Shown: positions 1-6,064 of the stretch, one piece after another
Layout of the letters: every line of letters begins with the position of its first letter
How positions within the stretch are numbered: position 1 is the stretch's first letter
Assembly: GCA_015223015.1 (NCBI GenBank)
Contig: JADFWK010000147.1
Span: 1 to 7,714, forward strand
Length of the DNA: 7,714 bases
Reading direction: 5' to 3'
DNA from: Pseudomonadota bacterium
GTDB lineage: Bacteria; Desulfobacterota; DSM-4660; Desulfatiglandales; B25-G16
Translations under genes and position numbers: made by a program
The notes under the pieces: model-generated
What the model saw: the letters and a program-made list of their open reading frames with translations, nothing else
What the model was told of the DNA's origin: nothing
Databases searched by the model: none

Positions 1-1469
1 CAGGAGTCAACCGCTGCCATGTAGTCCTGATCCTGCTTTGTCCACTCCACATGATGGGCTGGGTCCTTTCTGCCTTCGTAAAAAGGCAATGTTGCCTTGG
101 TGTGACAGGCACCAACATTACTTGTTGCATACTGGAGCCCTATTATTTCAACGCCCTGAGGATGCCATGCGGGCATACCCTGTTTTTTTACCCCCATGAA
201 AAGCTCCGGGTGTCTATACCTCTCAGCTACTAAATACCCCCCCTCAGCCAGCACATCTCCAAAATCCTCACGCAGTGCTGTTTTCTTCATAAGCTGGAAC
301 ATGGCCTCAGTATTGCCAAAGTTGAGGGGAATTCCTATCTCTTTCTCAGACAAATAACCCTTTTCAAAAAGTTCCATAGCACAGGAGATAGTAGCACCTG
401 TTGTTATGGTATCCATTCCGAGCTCATTACAAAGATAATTGGCTCTGCATATATCATCCAACTCGCCAACCCCACAATTAGACCCTACAAGGGCCATAGT
501 TTCATGCTCTGGTCCCTTGGTGGTGCCTGGGTATGCCGAGTCTTCTATTTTGCTTCTCTTGCTGCAGGCGAAGGGACAACCAAAGCACGCCTCATCCCTT
601 ACTCGAATGTTGTCCCGGATAAAAGCTGGGTCCTCAAACTTGGTAAATGGCTCAAAATATCCATCCTGAAAGTTTAGGGCAGCCTGGGTGCCACTTTTAT
701 TGGCTCGCCCTGGAAGACTCCATGTCCCCCACATATGCCTCTTCTCGAGTTCCTTATTCTCCCTACCCTCTTTAAGAAACTCCAGTACCGCTTTCTTGAA
801 ACCATCTACATCTGCAACAGTAACCCCACCTGTGCCGCTAATGGATATTGCCTTCAGATTTTTCGAGCCCATGACTGCGCCCAGTCCTGAACGCCCGGCT
901 GCCCTACCACTGTCAGCCATTATGCAGGCATATTTAACAAGGCTCTCTCCCGCTGGACCAATGGATGCTATACTAACATTATTAATTTTAAAGGCATCAC
1001 TATCAGGTGCCATCTCGGATTCGATTAGCCTCTCTGTCTCTGTAGTCCATTTTCCCCACAGATGTCCTGCCGGTTTAATTTCCACCACATCATTTCTGAT
1101 GGATAGATAAACGGGATCATGTGATTTGCCCTCAATGATAAGCATGTCATAGCCAGCGTATTTTAGATTGGCACCAAAATAGCCACCGCAACAGGAATTG
1201 GCAATAGCCCCGGTTAGAGGTGATTTGGAGATGATGATAAATCTTCCCCCTGCTGGAGTTCCTGTCCCGGTTAAAGGGCCGGCGGCAAAGATCAATTTGT
1301 TCTCCGGGCTGAGCGGGTCAATCCTGGGGTTAATCTCATCAAACAGAATCTTCACACCAATGCCACGACCACCGATATAATCCCTGGCTAAATCAAAAGG
1401 CACATCCTCAACGGAACAGTTACCTTGTGAGAGATCAACTCTTAGAATTTTACCCTTCCAGCCAAACAT
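1..1469 (-). CDS. aor: Aldehyde:ferredoxin oxidoreductase (tungsten, AOR family), 3' end cut by window
   Basis: AOR-family enzymes oxidise aldehydes to carboxylic acids in the cytoplasm, using a tungsten bis-pterin and one [4Fe-4S] cluster, and pass electrons to ferredoxin. The frame is open through all 489 visible codons. It shows the N-terminal pterin loop GGRGIG (33-38), ANSCCGGYFG (90-99), IGPAGE (170-175), AGRSGLGAVMGSK (191-203), cluster ligands C295, C298 and C302 (CxxCxxxC), the glutamate region EHET (321-324), pterin motif NELGMDT (348-354) and SNVGACH ending in H456. E321 and H456 fit the positions of the catalytic Glu and His described for Pyrococcus AOR. The window ends at VDS (487-489), where the family has DxxGxC carrying the fourth cluster ligand, so the rest of the protein lies outside. 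The ATG at 1469 is preceded by AGGAG, which follows directly on the stop of the upstream dehydrogenase gene. Family assignment is secure; the substrate is not known, and homologous enzymes acting on other substrates cannot be excluded. Confidence 0.95.
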   Translation of the reverse strand, partial: MFGWKGKILRVDLSQGNCSVEDVPFDLARDYIGGRGIGVKILFDEINPRIDPLSPENKLIFAAGPLTGTGTPAGGRFIIISKSPLTGAIANSCCGGYFGANLKYAGYDMLIIEGKSHDPVYLSIRNDVVEIKPAGHLWGKWTTETERLIESEMAPDSDAFKINNVSIASIGPAGESLVKYACIMADSGRAAGRSGLGAVMGSKNLKAISISGTGGVTVADVDGFKKAVLEFLKEGRENKELEKRHMWGTWSLPGRANKSGTQAALNFQDGYFEPFTKFEDPAFIRDNIRVRDEACFGCPFACSKRSKIEDSAYPGTTKGPEHETMALVGSNCGVGELDDICRANYLCNELGMDTITTGATISCAMELFEKGYLSEKEIGIPLNFGNTEAMFQLMKKTALREDFGDVLAEGGYLVAERYRHPELFMGVKKQGMPAWHPQGVEIIGLQYATSNVGACHTKATLPFYEGRKDPAHHVEWTKQDQDYMAAVDS

Positions 1470-1478
1470 CTTGCTCCT

Positions 1479-2243
1479 TTAATGCATACATCTGCCGCCA
1501 TCTACCAACAAGGTCTGCCCGGTAATAAAATCGCTCTCAGGCGAGGCCAAAAAAAGCACGGCACCTGCCAAATCCCCTGGTTCTTGCAAACGCCCGAGCG
1601 GTGTCCTGGATGTGTCGTATTTGGTCACATCGGCCAGCCCTCTACTTGCCTCGGTGTCAGTGAAGCCTGGCGCTACGCTGTTTATGCAGATGTTGTGGGG
1701 ACCCAGCTCACCAGCCAAGGCACGCGTAAGGGCTATTAACCCGCCCTTGGATGCCACGTAATGGGGAATACCTGTAGATCCGGTAAAAAAAGTTTCAGAA
1801 GATATGCTGACAATTTTGCCGTAACCCTGTTCTTTCATGTACGGGAAGACGGCTCGCGAAGCAAGGAATGCCCCCTTAACATTTACCGTCATCACAATGT
1901 CCCATTCTTTCAGGTCAACCTCATAAAAAGGCTTTCGTTTGAGGCCGCCATATATGGCCGCATCGTTCACCAGGATATCTATCCTACCGAACTTATCAAA
2001 TGCCGCCTTGGCCATGGCCTTTGTTTCCTCTTCGCTGGTCACATCGGCCACAAAAGAGATGACCTCGGATCCAAGTCCTTTGATCAACCTAACCGTCTCC
2101 TTAAGGTCATCCTCATCCCTCTGGTTCGCCACTATATTCATCACCATAACCTTGGCGCCCTCCTCTGCCAGCCTCATGGCAAAGACCCTTCCCAGGCCCC
2201 TGGCGCCTCCTGTCACAATAGCCACCTTGTTTTTCAGACGCAT
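1479..2243 (-). CDS. Short-chain dehydrogenase/reductase (SDR, classical type)
   Basis: A 254-residue classical SDR, the usual length for the family, expected to interconvert an alcohol and a ketone or aldehyde with NAD(H) or NADP(H) in the cytoplasm. Visible motifs are the dinucleotide-binding TGGARGLG (11-18), ADV (66-68), and the catalytic tetrad N121, S149, Y162 and K166 (YxxxK), followed by the PG turn of NSVAPGF (188-194) and the C-terminal VDGG (247-250). The usual NNAG motif reads NDAA (93-96), which is uncommon. No signal peptide or membrane segment is seen. The ATG at 2243 is well supported by AAGGAGG five bases upstream. The gene ends 9 bp before the aldehyde oxidoreductase start, so the two are almost certainly co-transcribed. 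This suggests an alcohol to aldehyde to acid sequence or related steps of one pathway. FabG-like names would be over-specific. Confidence 0.93.
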   Translation of the reverse strand: MRLKNKVAIVTGGARGLGRVFAMRLAEEGAKVMVMNIVANQRDEDDLKETVRLIKGLGSEVISFVADVTSEEETKAMAKAAFDKFGRIDILVNDAAIYGGLKRKPFYEVDLKEWDIVMTVNVKGAFLASRAVFPYMKEQGYGKIVSISSETFFTGSTGIPHYVASKGGLIALTRALAGELGPHNICINSVAPGFTDTEASRGLADVTKYDTSRTPLGRLQEPGDLAGAVLFLASPESDFITGQTLLVDGGRCMH

Positions 2244-2271
2244 TTTTTCCTCCTTGTGGATTGATGATTGT

Positions 2272-2303
2272 CGATTTAAATCAGCAAAAAAGCGATTTTA
2301 ATC
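2272..2303. repeat. Twin AT-rich 11-mers, possible operator
   Basis: CGATTTAAATC (2272-2282) and CGATTTTAATC (2293-2303) are direct repeats differing at one position, with starts 21 bp apart, about two helical turns. The first contains the perfect 10-bp palindrome GATTTAAATC. The second overlaps the candidate -10 element. This arrangement fits binding by a dimeric regulator to one DNA face near the SDR promoter, but no regulator gene is in the window. Confidence 0.4.
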
Positions 2304-2309
2304 ATAACA
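2301..2309 (-). promoter_or_regulatory. Candidate extended -10 promoter for SDR and aldehyde oxidoreductase genes
   Basis: On the minus strand TGT-TATGAT matches the extended -10 pattern TGN-TATAAT with one mismatch. No good -35 hexamer is found at 16-18 bp spacing, as is common for extended -10 promoters. Transcription would begin near 2294 and give a leader of about 50 bases before the SDR start. The call rests on a short AT-rich match, so chance is possible. Confidence 0.35.
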
Positions 2310-2344
2310 ATCTTGTACAAAGTCGAAATTTTTCATTTTCGGTC

Positions 2345-2410
2345 ATTCCCGTGAAAACGGAAATCCAGAGATACCGCCTGGCGGGACTGGACTCCCGTTT
2401 TTAGCGGGGG
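2345..2410. repeat. Degenerate palindromic (REP/MITE-like) repeat
   Basis: The left arm at 2345-2368 (ATTCCCGTGAAAACGG, then AAATCCAG) pairs with a right arm at 2387-2410 (CTGGACTCCCGTTTTTAGCG, then GGGG); I count 17 of 24 matching positions. Between them sits a smaller perfect inverted repeat, CCGCC-T-GGCGG (2374-2384). The left arm resembles the 'ATTCCCGCGAAAGCGGGAATCCAG' repeats that I recall as dispersed in many deltaproteobacterial genomes. This copy appears decayed. It could act as a weak transcription barrier after the FAD oxidoreductase gene, but there is no T-tract. Confidence 0.6.
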
Positions 2411-2425
2411 GTTAACTGAGGATCA

Positions 2426-4069
2426 CTACTTTTCCGGCGGCCGTAAGCCATAGTCTTGAGCTATTACCTGATAACAGTTATAACTTGACCCGCGCGCGAT
2501 ACCCGCTCCACCTGCCACACCTGAGGAGCACATATAAAGACCCTTGATAAATGTCCGAAGCCCTCCAGGCAGTCCTCTGAAACGCCCTCCTTGAGAGCCG
2601 CCAGCGTTGCCCTCTGACCAGCCACCTTCTCTCATGTCCAGATGAGTATCCTGTATACCAATAGGCGTCTCAATAGCTTCTGCGATAAAATTGTCCTTGG
2701 TCATATTGGGAGCATATTTCTGCCATTGTGCAATCATGGATTCATAAAATTCATCATGGAGGTTGCGCCACTCTTTCCTGGAAAAAATTCGGGCAGGACA
2801 GGTAAAATCCTCGACATGTATAGTATGTTTGCCTTCAGGTACACGGCTTTTATCCCAAATGCTGTCCGGCGCCGCCAATAAGCACATCTTGGAAGGCATG
2901 CCCAGCAGGAAGATTTCATGCATGTATTTATCTTCCATATAAGCCAGATCATTGGGCAGACAATAGGTACGAGGCGTGGCATTTACATCAGGATTGTCTT
3001 TGCCAGCTGTATATTGGGGAAGCTCATGCACGGCCACAGGTCCCCAGAAAAGTTGTGCGCGATCAAAGAAATACGTATCCACCTTACGCTCCATCTGGGT
3101 GGTCAGATGTTCTTCTCCAATCATACGATTGAAAAGCTGGGGGGTGGCATTATCAGATACCACCATTTGCTTGGCCTCAATCTCGGTGCCGTCCAATAGT
3201 TTGATACCCTTGGCCTTACCATCCTCAATAATTACTCTATCCACTTCGGAATTGATAAAATATTCAACGCCCAGTTTTTTGCCTGCCGAGACAAGGGCAT
3301 CGGTAATAGACTGCGTTCCCCCTCTGGCAATGGCCGCCGTCTCCCATCCGAAGACCAGATGGAGAGTCGCAAATGTATACATAATACCCGGCACATCGTC
3401 CGCGTGAAGGCCACAGGAGGTGAGAAATCCTCTCAGCATTAAAAGCCTGAGTTCATCGCTTTCGAAGAAATAATGTACAAGCTCCTTTGAGGTCATGTAT
3501 TGCATGGATGGATCAATCCCGCTTTCAGGGTTGGTCACCAGTTCTTCCAAGCTATCAGGGACGCCCCATGGGGTCGGCACGGAGAACCTGTGTCTGCCAA
3601 ATGCCGGTCGAATTACTTCTTTATATCTTTCCGTCCAATAAAGATATACCGCTGCATCCGCCTTGGAAAAACGGGAGATTTGCGCATGGGTCTTTTTCAC
3701 ATTTTCTTCGCTATACTCTGTCTTCCCTGTTTCTGGGTCCACTACCGGCCAACCGGCATAAGCTACATAGGACTTTCCATCATCAAAGATTGCTGCCTCA
3801 TTTGTATCAGGAAAAACATACTCCAGCCCCTCATCGCGAAGATTAAATTCCTTATAGGCAGGATGACCATAAAAACGCGTATAATGGGCACAAAAGTTAC
3901 CTCGAAACCCAGGCGCGGGCACATCATCAAAGGATACGGCGCCGCCGCCAAAATGATCCAGACGCTCAAAAACCCCTACTTTCAAGCCAGCTTTAGCCAG
4001 ATAAGGAGCAATAATCGTCCCATGATGCCCCCCACCAATAATAACTGCATCATAAACCTTGTCTGCCAT
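2426..4069 (-). CDS. CrtI/PYROXD2-type FAD-dependent oxidoreductase
   Basis: A 547-residue flavoprotein of the phytoene desaturase / PYROXD2 superfamily. The N-terminus has a Rossmann FAD-binding fold with GGGHHG (12-17) and the acidic end of strand two at E35, followed by FGGGAVS (40-46), a family signature. A second FAD-binding part begins at ARGGTQSITDALV (248-260) and runs through the EVDRVIIEDGKAKGI strand pair to VVSDNATP (303-310). The C-terminus has the closing flavin motif GLYMCSSGVAGGAG (510-523). No signal peptide or clear membrane helix is seen. The ATG at 4069 has AGGAGG eight bases upstream. Relatives desaturate or isomerise hydrophobic substrates, but the reaction here cannot be read from sequence. 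Lying between etfAB and the dehydrogenase/aldehyde oxidoreductase pair, it may donate electrons to EtfAB; that is inference. An annotation as phytoene desaturase would be misleading, since no other carotenoid gene is nearby. Confidence 0.88.
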   Translation of the reverse strand: MADKVYDAVIIGGGHHGTIIAPYLAKAGLKVGVFERLDHFGGGAVSFDDVPAPGFRGNFCAHYTRFYGHPAYKEFNLRDEGLEYVFPDTNEAAIFDDGKSYVAYAGWPVVDPETGKTEYSEENVKKTHAQISRFSKADAAVYLYWTERYKEVIRPAFGRHRFSVPTPWGVPDSLEELVTNPESGIDPSMQYMTSKELVHYFFESDELRLLMLRGFLTSCGLHADDVPGIMYTFATLHLVFGWETAAIARGGTQSITDALVSAGKKLGVEYFINSEVDRVIIEDGKAKGIKLLDGTEIEAKQMVVSDNATPQLFNRMIGEEHLTTQMERKVDTYFFDRAQLFWGPVAVHELPQYTAGKDNPDVNATPRTYCLPNDLAYMEDKYMHEIFLLGMPSKMCLLAAPDSIWDKSRVPEGKHTIHVEDFTCPARIFSRKEWRNLHDEFYESMIAQWQKYAPNMTKDNFIAEAIETPIGIQDTHLDMREGGWSEGNAGGSQGGRFRGLPGGLRTFIKGLYMCSSGVAGGAGIARGSSYNCYQVIAQDYGLRPPEK

Positions 4070-4230
4070 TGTATGTACCTCCTGTTTTTGTTAAGATTAA
4101 TAGATACTACTCATAATAAAACTGTTCTCAGGCTCGGAGAGATGCCGGTCGCAGATCCCATCTTAAAGAAGAGAACCCTCCAGATCCCGAACCGTAAACG
4201 TTGAACCGCTCAACGTCGGTTTGAAAAACA
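4070..4230. other. Intergenic region between etfB and FAD oxidoreductase genes
   Basis: This 161-bp gap holds a hairpin next to the etfB stop, an 8-bp direct repeat CAGATCCC (4152-4159 and 4181-4188), and an AT-rich stretch (about 4085-4125) before the AGGAGG ribosome site of the FAD oxidoreductase gene. On the minus strand TATTAT occurs in the AT-rich part, but no matching -35 was found, so a promoter is possible but not supported. Confidence 0.7.
4190..4221 (-). other. Hairpin downstream of etfB
   Basis: ACGTTGA (4198-4204) and TCAACGT (4210-4216) form a perfect 7-bp inverted repeat with a 5-base loop. AACCG (4190-4194) and CGGTT (4217-4221) extend the stem across a 3-base bulge. It begins about 10 bases after the etfB stop in the direction of transcription. 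No run of T follows, so it is not a classical intrinsic terminator; it may protect the 3' end of the upstream message or reduce readthrough. Confidence 0.55.
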
Positions 4231-5022
4231 TCATCGGAGAGACTTGAAAACAGCCGCCAATTTATCAGATAATTCATCAGGTGTGCCTTCTATGAACTGG
4301 CAATCCCTTCTCATATCCGGCGGCGATGAGAGTGTCATGATCCCCATCTTCTGCAGCGTTTCCAGCGTTATTCCAAGATCCTCGGCGCTCCATGATGGAA
4401 TGGAACCTACCCCCTTGAGCATCTTCAGCATCTTGGTCCTCGAAATATACCGCAGTTCGCCAACTTCATTGCTCACCGTTACCAGTGCAGGCATCTTAGC
4501 CCTCACCCGTTCATACCCCTCGGGAATGACCTTTTTCACCACCACATTCCCGTCTTCTACCTTGATTTCGCGGGCAAGATTAATGCATGGAAGCCCCAGT
4601 ATTTCACCCAGAATCAGGCCGACCTGACCGGAATCCCAATCACCGGCCTGCCTCCCGGTTAAAACCAGATCAAATTCGCCTATCTTCCTTATGGCACCCG
4701 CCAGGGCGCTGGCGATAGAATGACTATCAAGCTTTTCAAAAGCGTCATCTTGCAAAAGGATCAATTCATCAGCACCGGCTACCAGGCTCTTTCTCAATAC
4801 TGTATCAGACACCTTCTTGCCCATGCTCAACACAGTGATCTTTGCGCCGAGCTCTTCCTTAAGCCGAATTGCAACCTCCAAGGCATTTTCATCAAATGGA
4901 CTGATGACCGGCGGTGCATCAACAACAACTTCCTGAGTTTCAGCATTCACACTGACATCCGACAAAGGCGCTTCAGGGTCGGGGATCTGTTTGGCGCAGA
5001 CTATTATTCCTATTTCTTTCAT
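4231..5022 (-). CDS. etfB: Electron-transfer flavoprotein beta subunit (EtfB)
   Basis: The beta subunit of a heterodimeric ETF, which carries electrons between flavoprotein dehydrogenases and an acceptor. It is 263 residues, normal for the family. Recognisable blocks are CAKQIPDPE (9-17), SPFDENALEVAIRLKE (41-56), GADELILLQD (83-92) followed by the DSHSIASALAGAI helix (99-111), and the signature GRQAGDWDSGQVG (123-135), corresponding to the family's GxQAxDxDxxQxG. VSNEVGELRY (183-192) and the C-terminal IEGTPDELSDKL (244-255) complete the pattern. Its ATG overlaps the etfA stop as ATGA, and GGAGG lies seven bases upstream, inside the end of etfA, so translation is probably coupled. A hairpin follows about 10 bp after the stop. 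Whether this ETF is bifurcating or a simple carrier cannot be decided by eye; adjacency to a quinone oxidoreductase favours a carrier role. Confidence 0.96.
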   Translation of the reverse strand: MKEIGIIVCAKQIPDPEAPLSDVSVNAETQEVVVDAPPVISPFDENALEVAIRLKEELGAKITVLSMGKKVSDTVLRKSLVAGADELILLQDDAFEKLDSHSIASALAGAIRKIGEFDLVLTGRQAGDWDSGQVGLILGEILGLPCINLAREIKVEDGNVVVKKVIPEGYERVRAKMPALVTVSNEVGELRYISRTKMLKMLKGVGSIPSWSAEDLGITLETLQKMGIMTLSSPPDMRRDCQFIEGTPDELSDKLAAVFKSLR

Positions 5023-6008
5023 GACAGTTCCTCCAATCTCTTTACAAGAGCAGGTACAACCTTTTCATAATCTTCGACAACGCCATAATCGGCCACATTA
5101 AACATGTTACAGCCTGGGTCCGTATTGATGGCGATTATCTTTTTGGACTTAATCATGCCGACAAGGTGCTGAATAGCCCCCGATATTCCCACCGCGATAT
5201 ATATATCCGGGGAAATCATGGTGCCGGTCAGACCCACCTGATGATCGGAAGATATCCAGCCTTTGTCCACCGCCACTCTGCTACATCCGATCATCACACT
5301 TCCAAACGATTTGCTTAACGCCTTAGACAGGTCCTGGAGTATCTCAAACCCATCCTCATCGCCCAGCCCCGCGCCGCCGGAGATCACCACATCCGCTTTG
5401 TCCAGCGCAACGACCTCCTCTTTGACGACCTCAATGGATTCCACCGTGATCATGGATTCATCTATTTCCGGGACCATATCCACTATCTCGCCGTTCCCAT
5501 CAGCCGCCTCAGCAGGATCAAATACATTTGCCCTTACCGTCGCTAATTGTGGCTCACCAGGGCACTTGAACACGGAAATCGCATTGCCTCCTGAAACTGG
5601 CTTTGTCCGCAGCAGAAGGCCATCTTCAGGATCGATTGAAAGATCAATGCAATCGGTGGTAAGTCGTGTGTTCAAACGACAGGCCAATCTTGGGCCTAAC
5701 TCCATACCTATGAGAGAGTGGCTCAAGAGAACGATTTTTGGGTTAATCTGCTTACACGCCTGTTGCAAAGATGCAAGCCACATATCTGGGTTGACTCCCT
5801 TTAATAAGGGGTGTTCCAATTTATAAACCCGATCCGGACCATAGGAGGCTGCCTGTTCGGCCACAGTTGAAACCGCATCCCCCATTAGCACGACGGAAAG
5901 ACCCACACCAAGATCGCCGGCAAGCTTCTTTCCGACTCCCAGCAATTCAAGGGTTCTTATATCCAATGATCCCTCTTTCACGTCTCCAAGTATCATCACA
6001 TCATTCAT
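5019..6008 (-). CDS. etfA: Electron-transfer flavoprotein alpha subunit (EtfA)
   Basis: The FAD-binding alpha subunit of the ETF, 329 residues from the chosen start. The N-terminal domain (about 1-190) is the variable alpha/beta part. The C-terminal domain (about 200-329) holds the FAD site: VVISGGAGLG (207-216), GCSRVAVDKGW (241-251), VGLTGTMISPD (258-268), YIAVGISGAIQHLVGM (270-285) and NVADYGVV (304-311). Conserved R244, T261 and H281 are present. Two positions differ from the common pattern: GGRG reads GGAG and QTGK reads LTGT. The start is ATG 6008, because AGGAGG lies six bases upstream; an in-frame GTG at 6023 would place that ribosome site inside the coding sequence. The gene lies 56 bp after the membrane oxidoreductase gene and overlaps etfB by 4 bp. 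The order etfA then etfB is the reverse of the commoner etfBA arrangement. Confidence 0.96.
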   Translation of the reverse strand: MNDVMILGDVKEGSLDIRTLELLGVGKKLAGDLGVGLSVVLMGDAVSTVAEQAASYGPDRVYKLEHPLLKGVNPDMWLASLQQACKQINPKIVLLSHSLIGMELGPRLACRLNTRLTTDCIDLSIDPEDGLLLRTKPVSGGNAISVFKCPGEPQLATVRANVFDPAEAADGNGEIVDMVPEIDESMITVESIEVVKEEVVALDKADVVISGGAGLGDEDGFEILQDLSKALSKSFGSVMIGCSRVAVDKGWISSDHQVGLTGTMISPDIYIAVGISGAIQHLVGMIKSKKIIAINTDPGCNMFNVADYGVVEDYEKVVPALVKRLEELS

Positions 6009-6014
6009 TCTGAT

Positions 6015-6020
6015 CCTCCT
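6015..6020 (-). promoter_or_regulatory. Shine-Dalgarno AGGAGG deciding the etfA start
   Basis: A perfect AGGAGG on the minus strand ends six bases before ATG 6008. It overlaps codons 2 and 3 of a longer reading that begins with GTG at 6023, so the shorter protein starting MNDVMILGD is preferred. Confidence 0.85.
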
Positions 6021-6064
6021 CACAAAAAATATCCGTTTATATTAAAATTTGAGACCTTCCGCAT

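Larger units (their letters stand above)
2244..2425. other. Intergenic region between FAD oxidoreductase and SDR genes
   Basis: This 182-bp gap has two parts. The half next to the FAD oxidoreductase stop (about 2340-2412) holds a GC-rich degenerate palindrome. The half next to the SDR start (2244-2340) is AT-rich and holds twin 11-mers, the palindrome TTGTACAA (2313-2320) and a possible extended -10 promoter. No open reading frame with a credible ribosome site was found. Confidence 0.8.

Noticed and set aside
688..1110. Plus-strand open frame (140 codons) opposite the aldehyde oxidoreductase gene
   Set aside because: The minus strand is open throughout with family motifs; the plus-strand product has no recognisable features.
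4111..4161. Possible 16-residue leader peptide on the minus strand before the FAD oxidoreductase gene
   Set aside because: The nearest GGAGG is about 15 bases upstream of its ATG, too far, and the residues show no run typical of an attenuator.
3500..4204. Long plus-strand open frame (234 codons) opposite the FAD oxidoreductase gene
   Set aside because: It lies antisense to a clear CrtI-type protein, has no recognisable domain, and its start lacks a convincing ribosome site.
4190..4221. Rho-independent terminator after etfB
   Set aside because: The stem is good but is followed by GC-containing sequence rather than a T-tract, so it is listed only as a hairpin.
5263..5826. Plus-strand open frame (187 codons), rich in serine and threonine, opposite etfA
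   Set aside because: Its composition is what the complement of a GC-moderate coding sequence gives, and the EtfA motifs on the minus strand are decisive.
6009..6023. GTG start five codons upstream for EtfA
   Set aside because: The AGGAGG ribosome site would lie inside the coding sequence, and ATG 6008 has ideal spacing from it.
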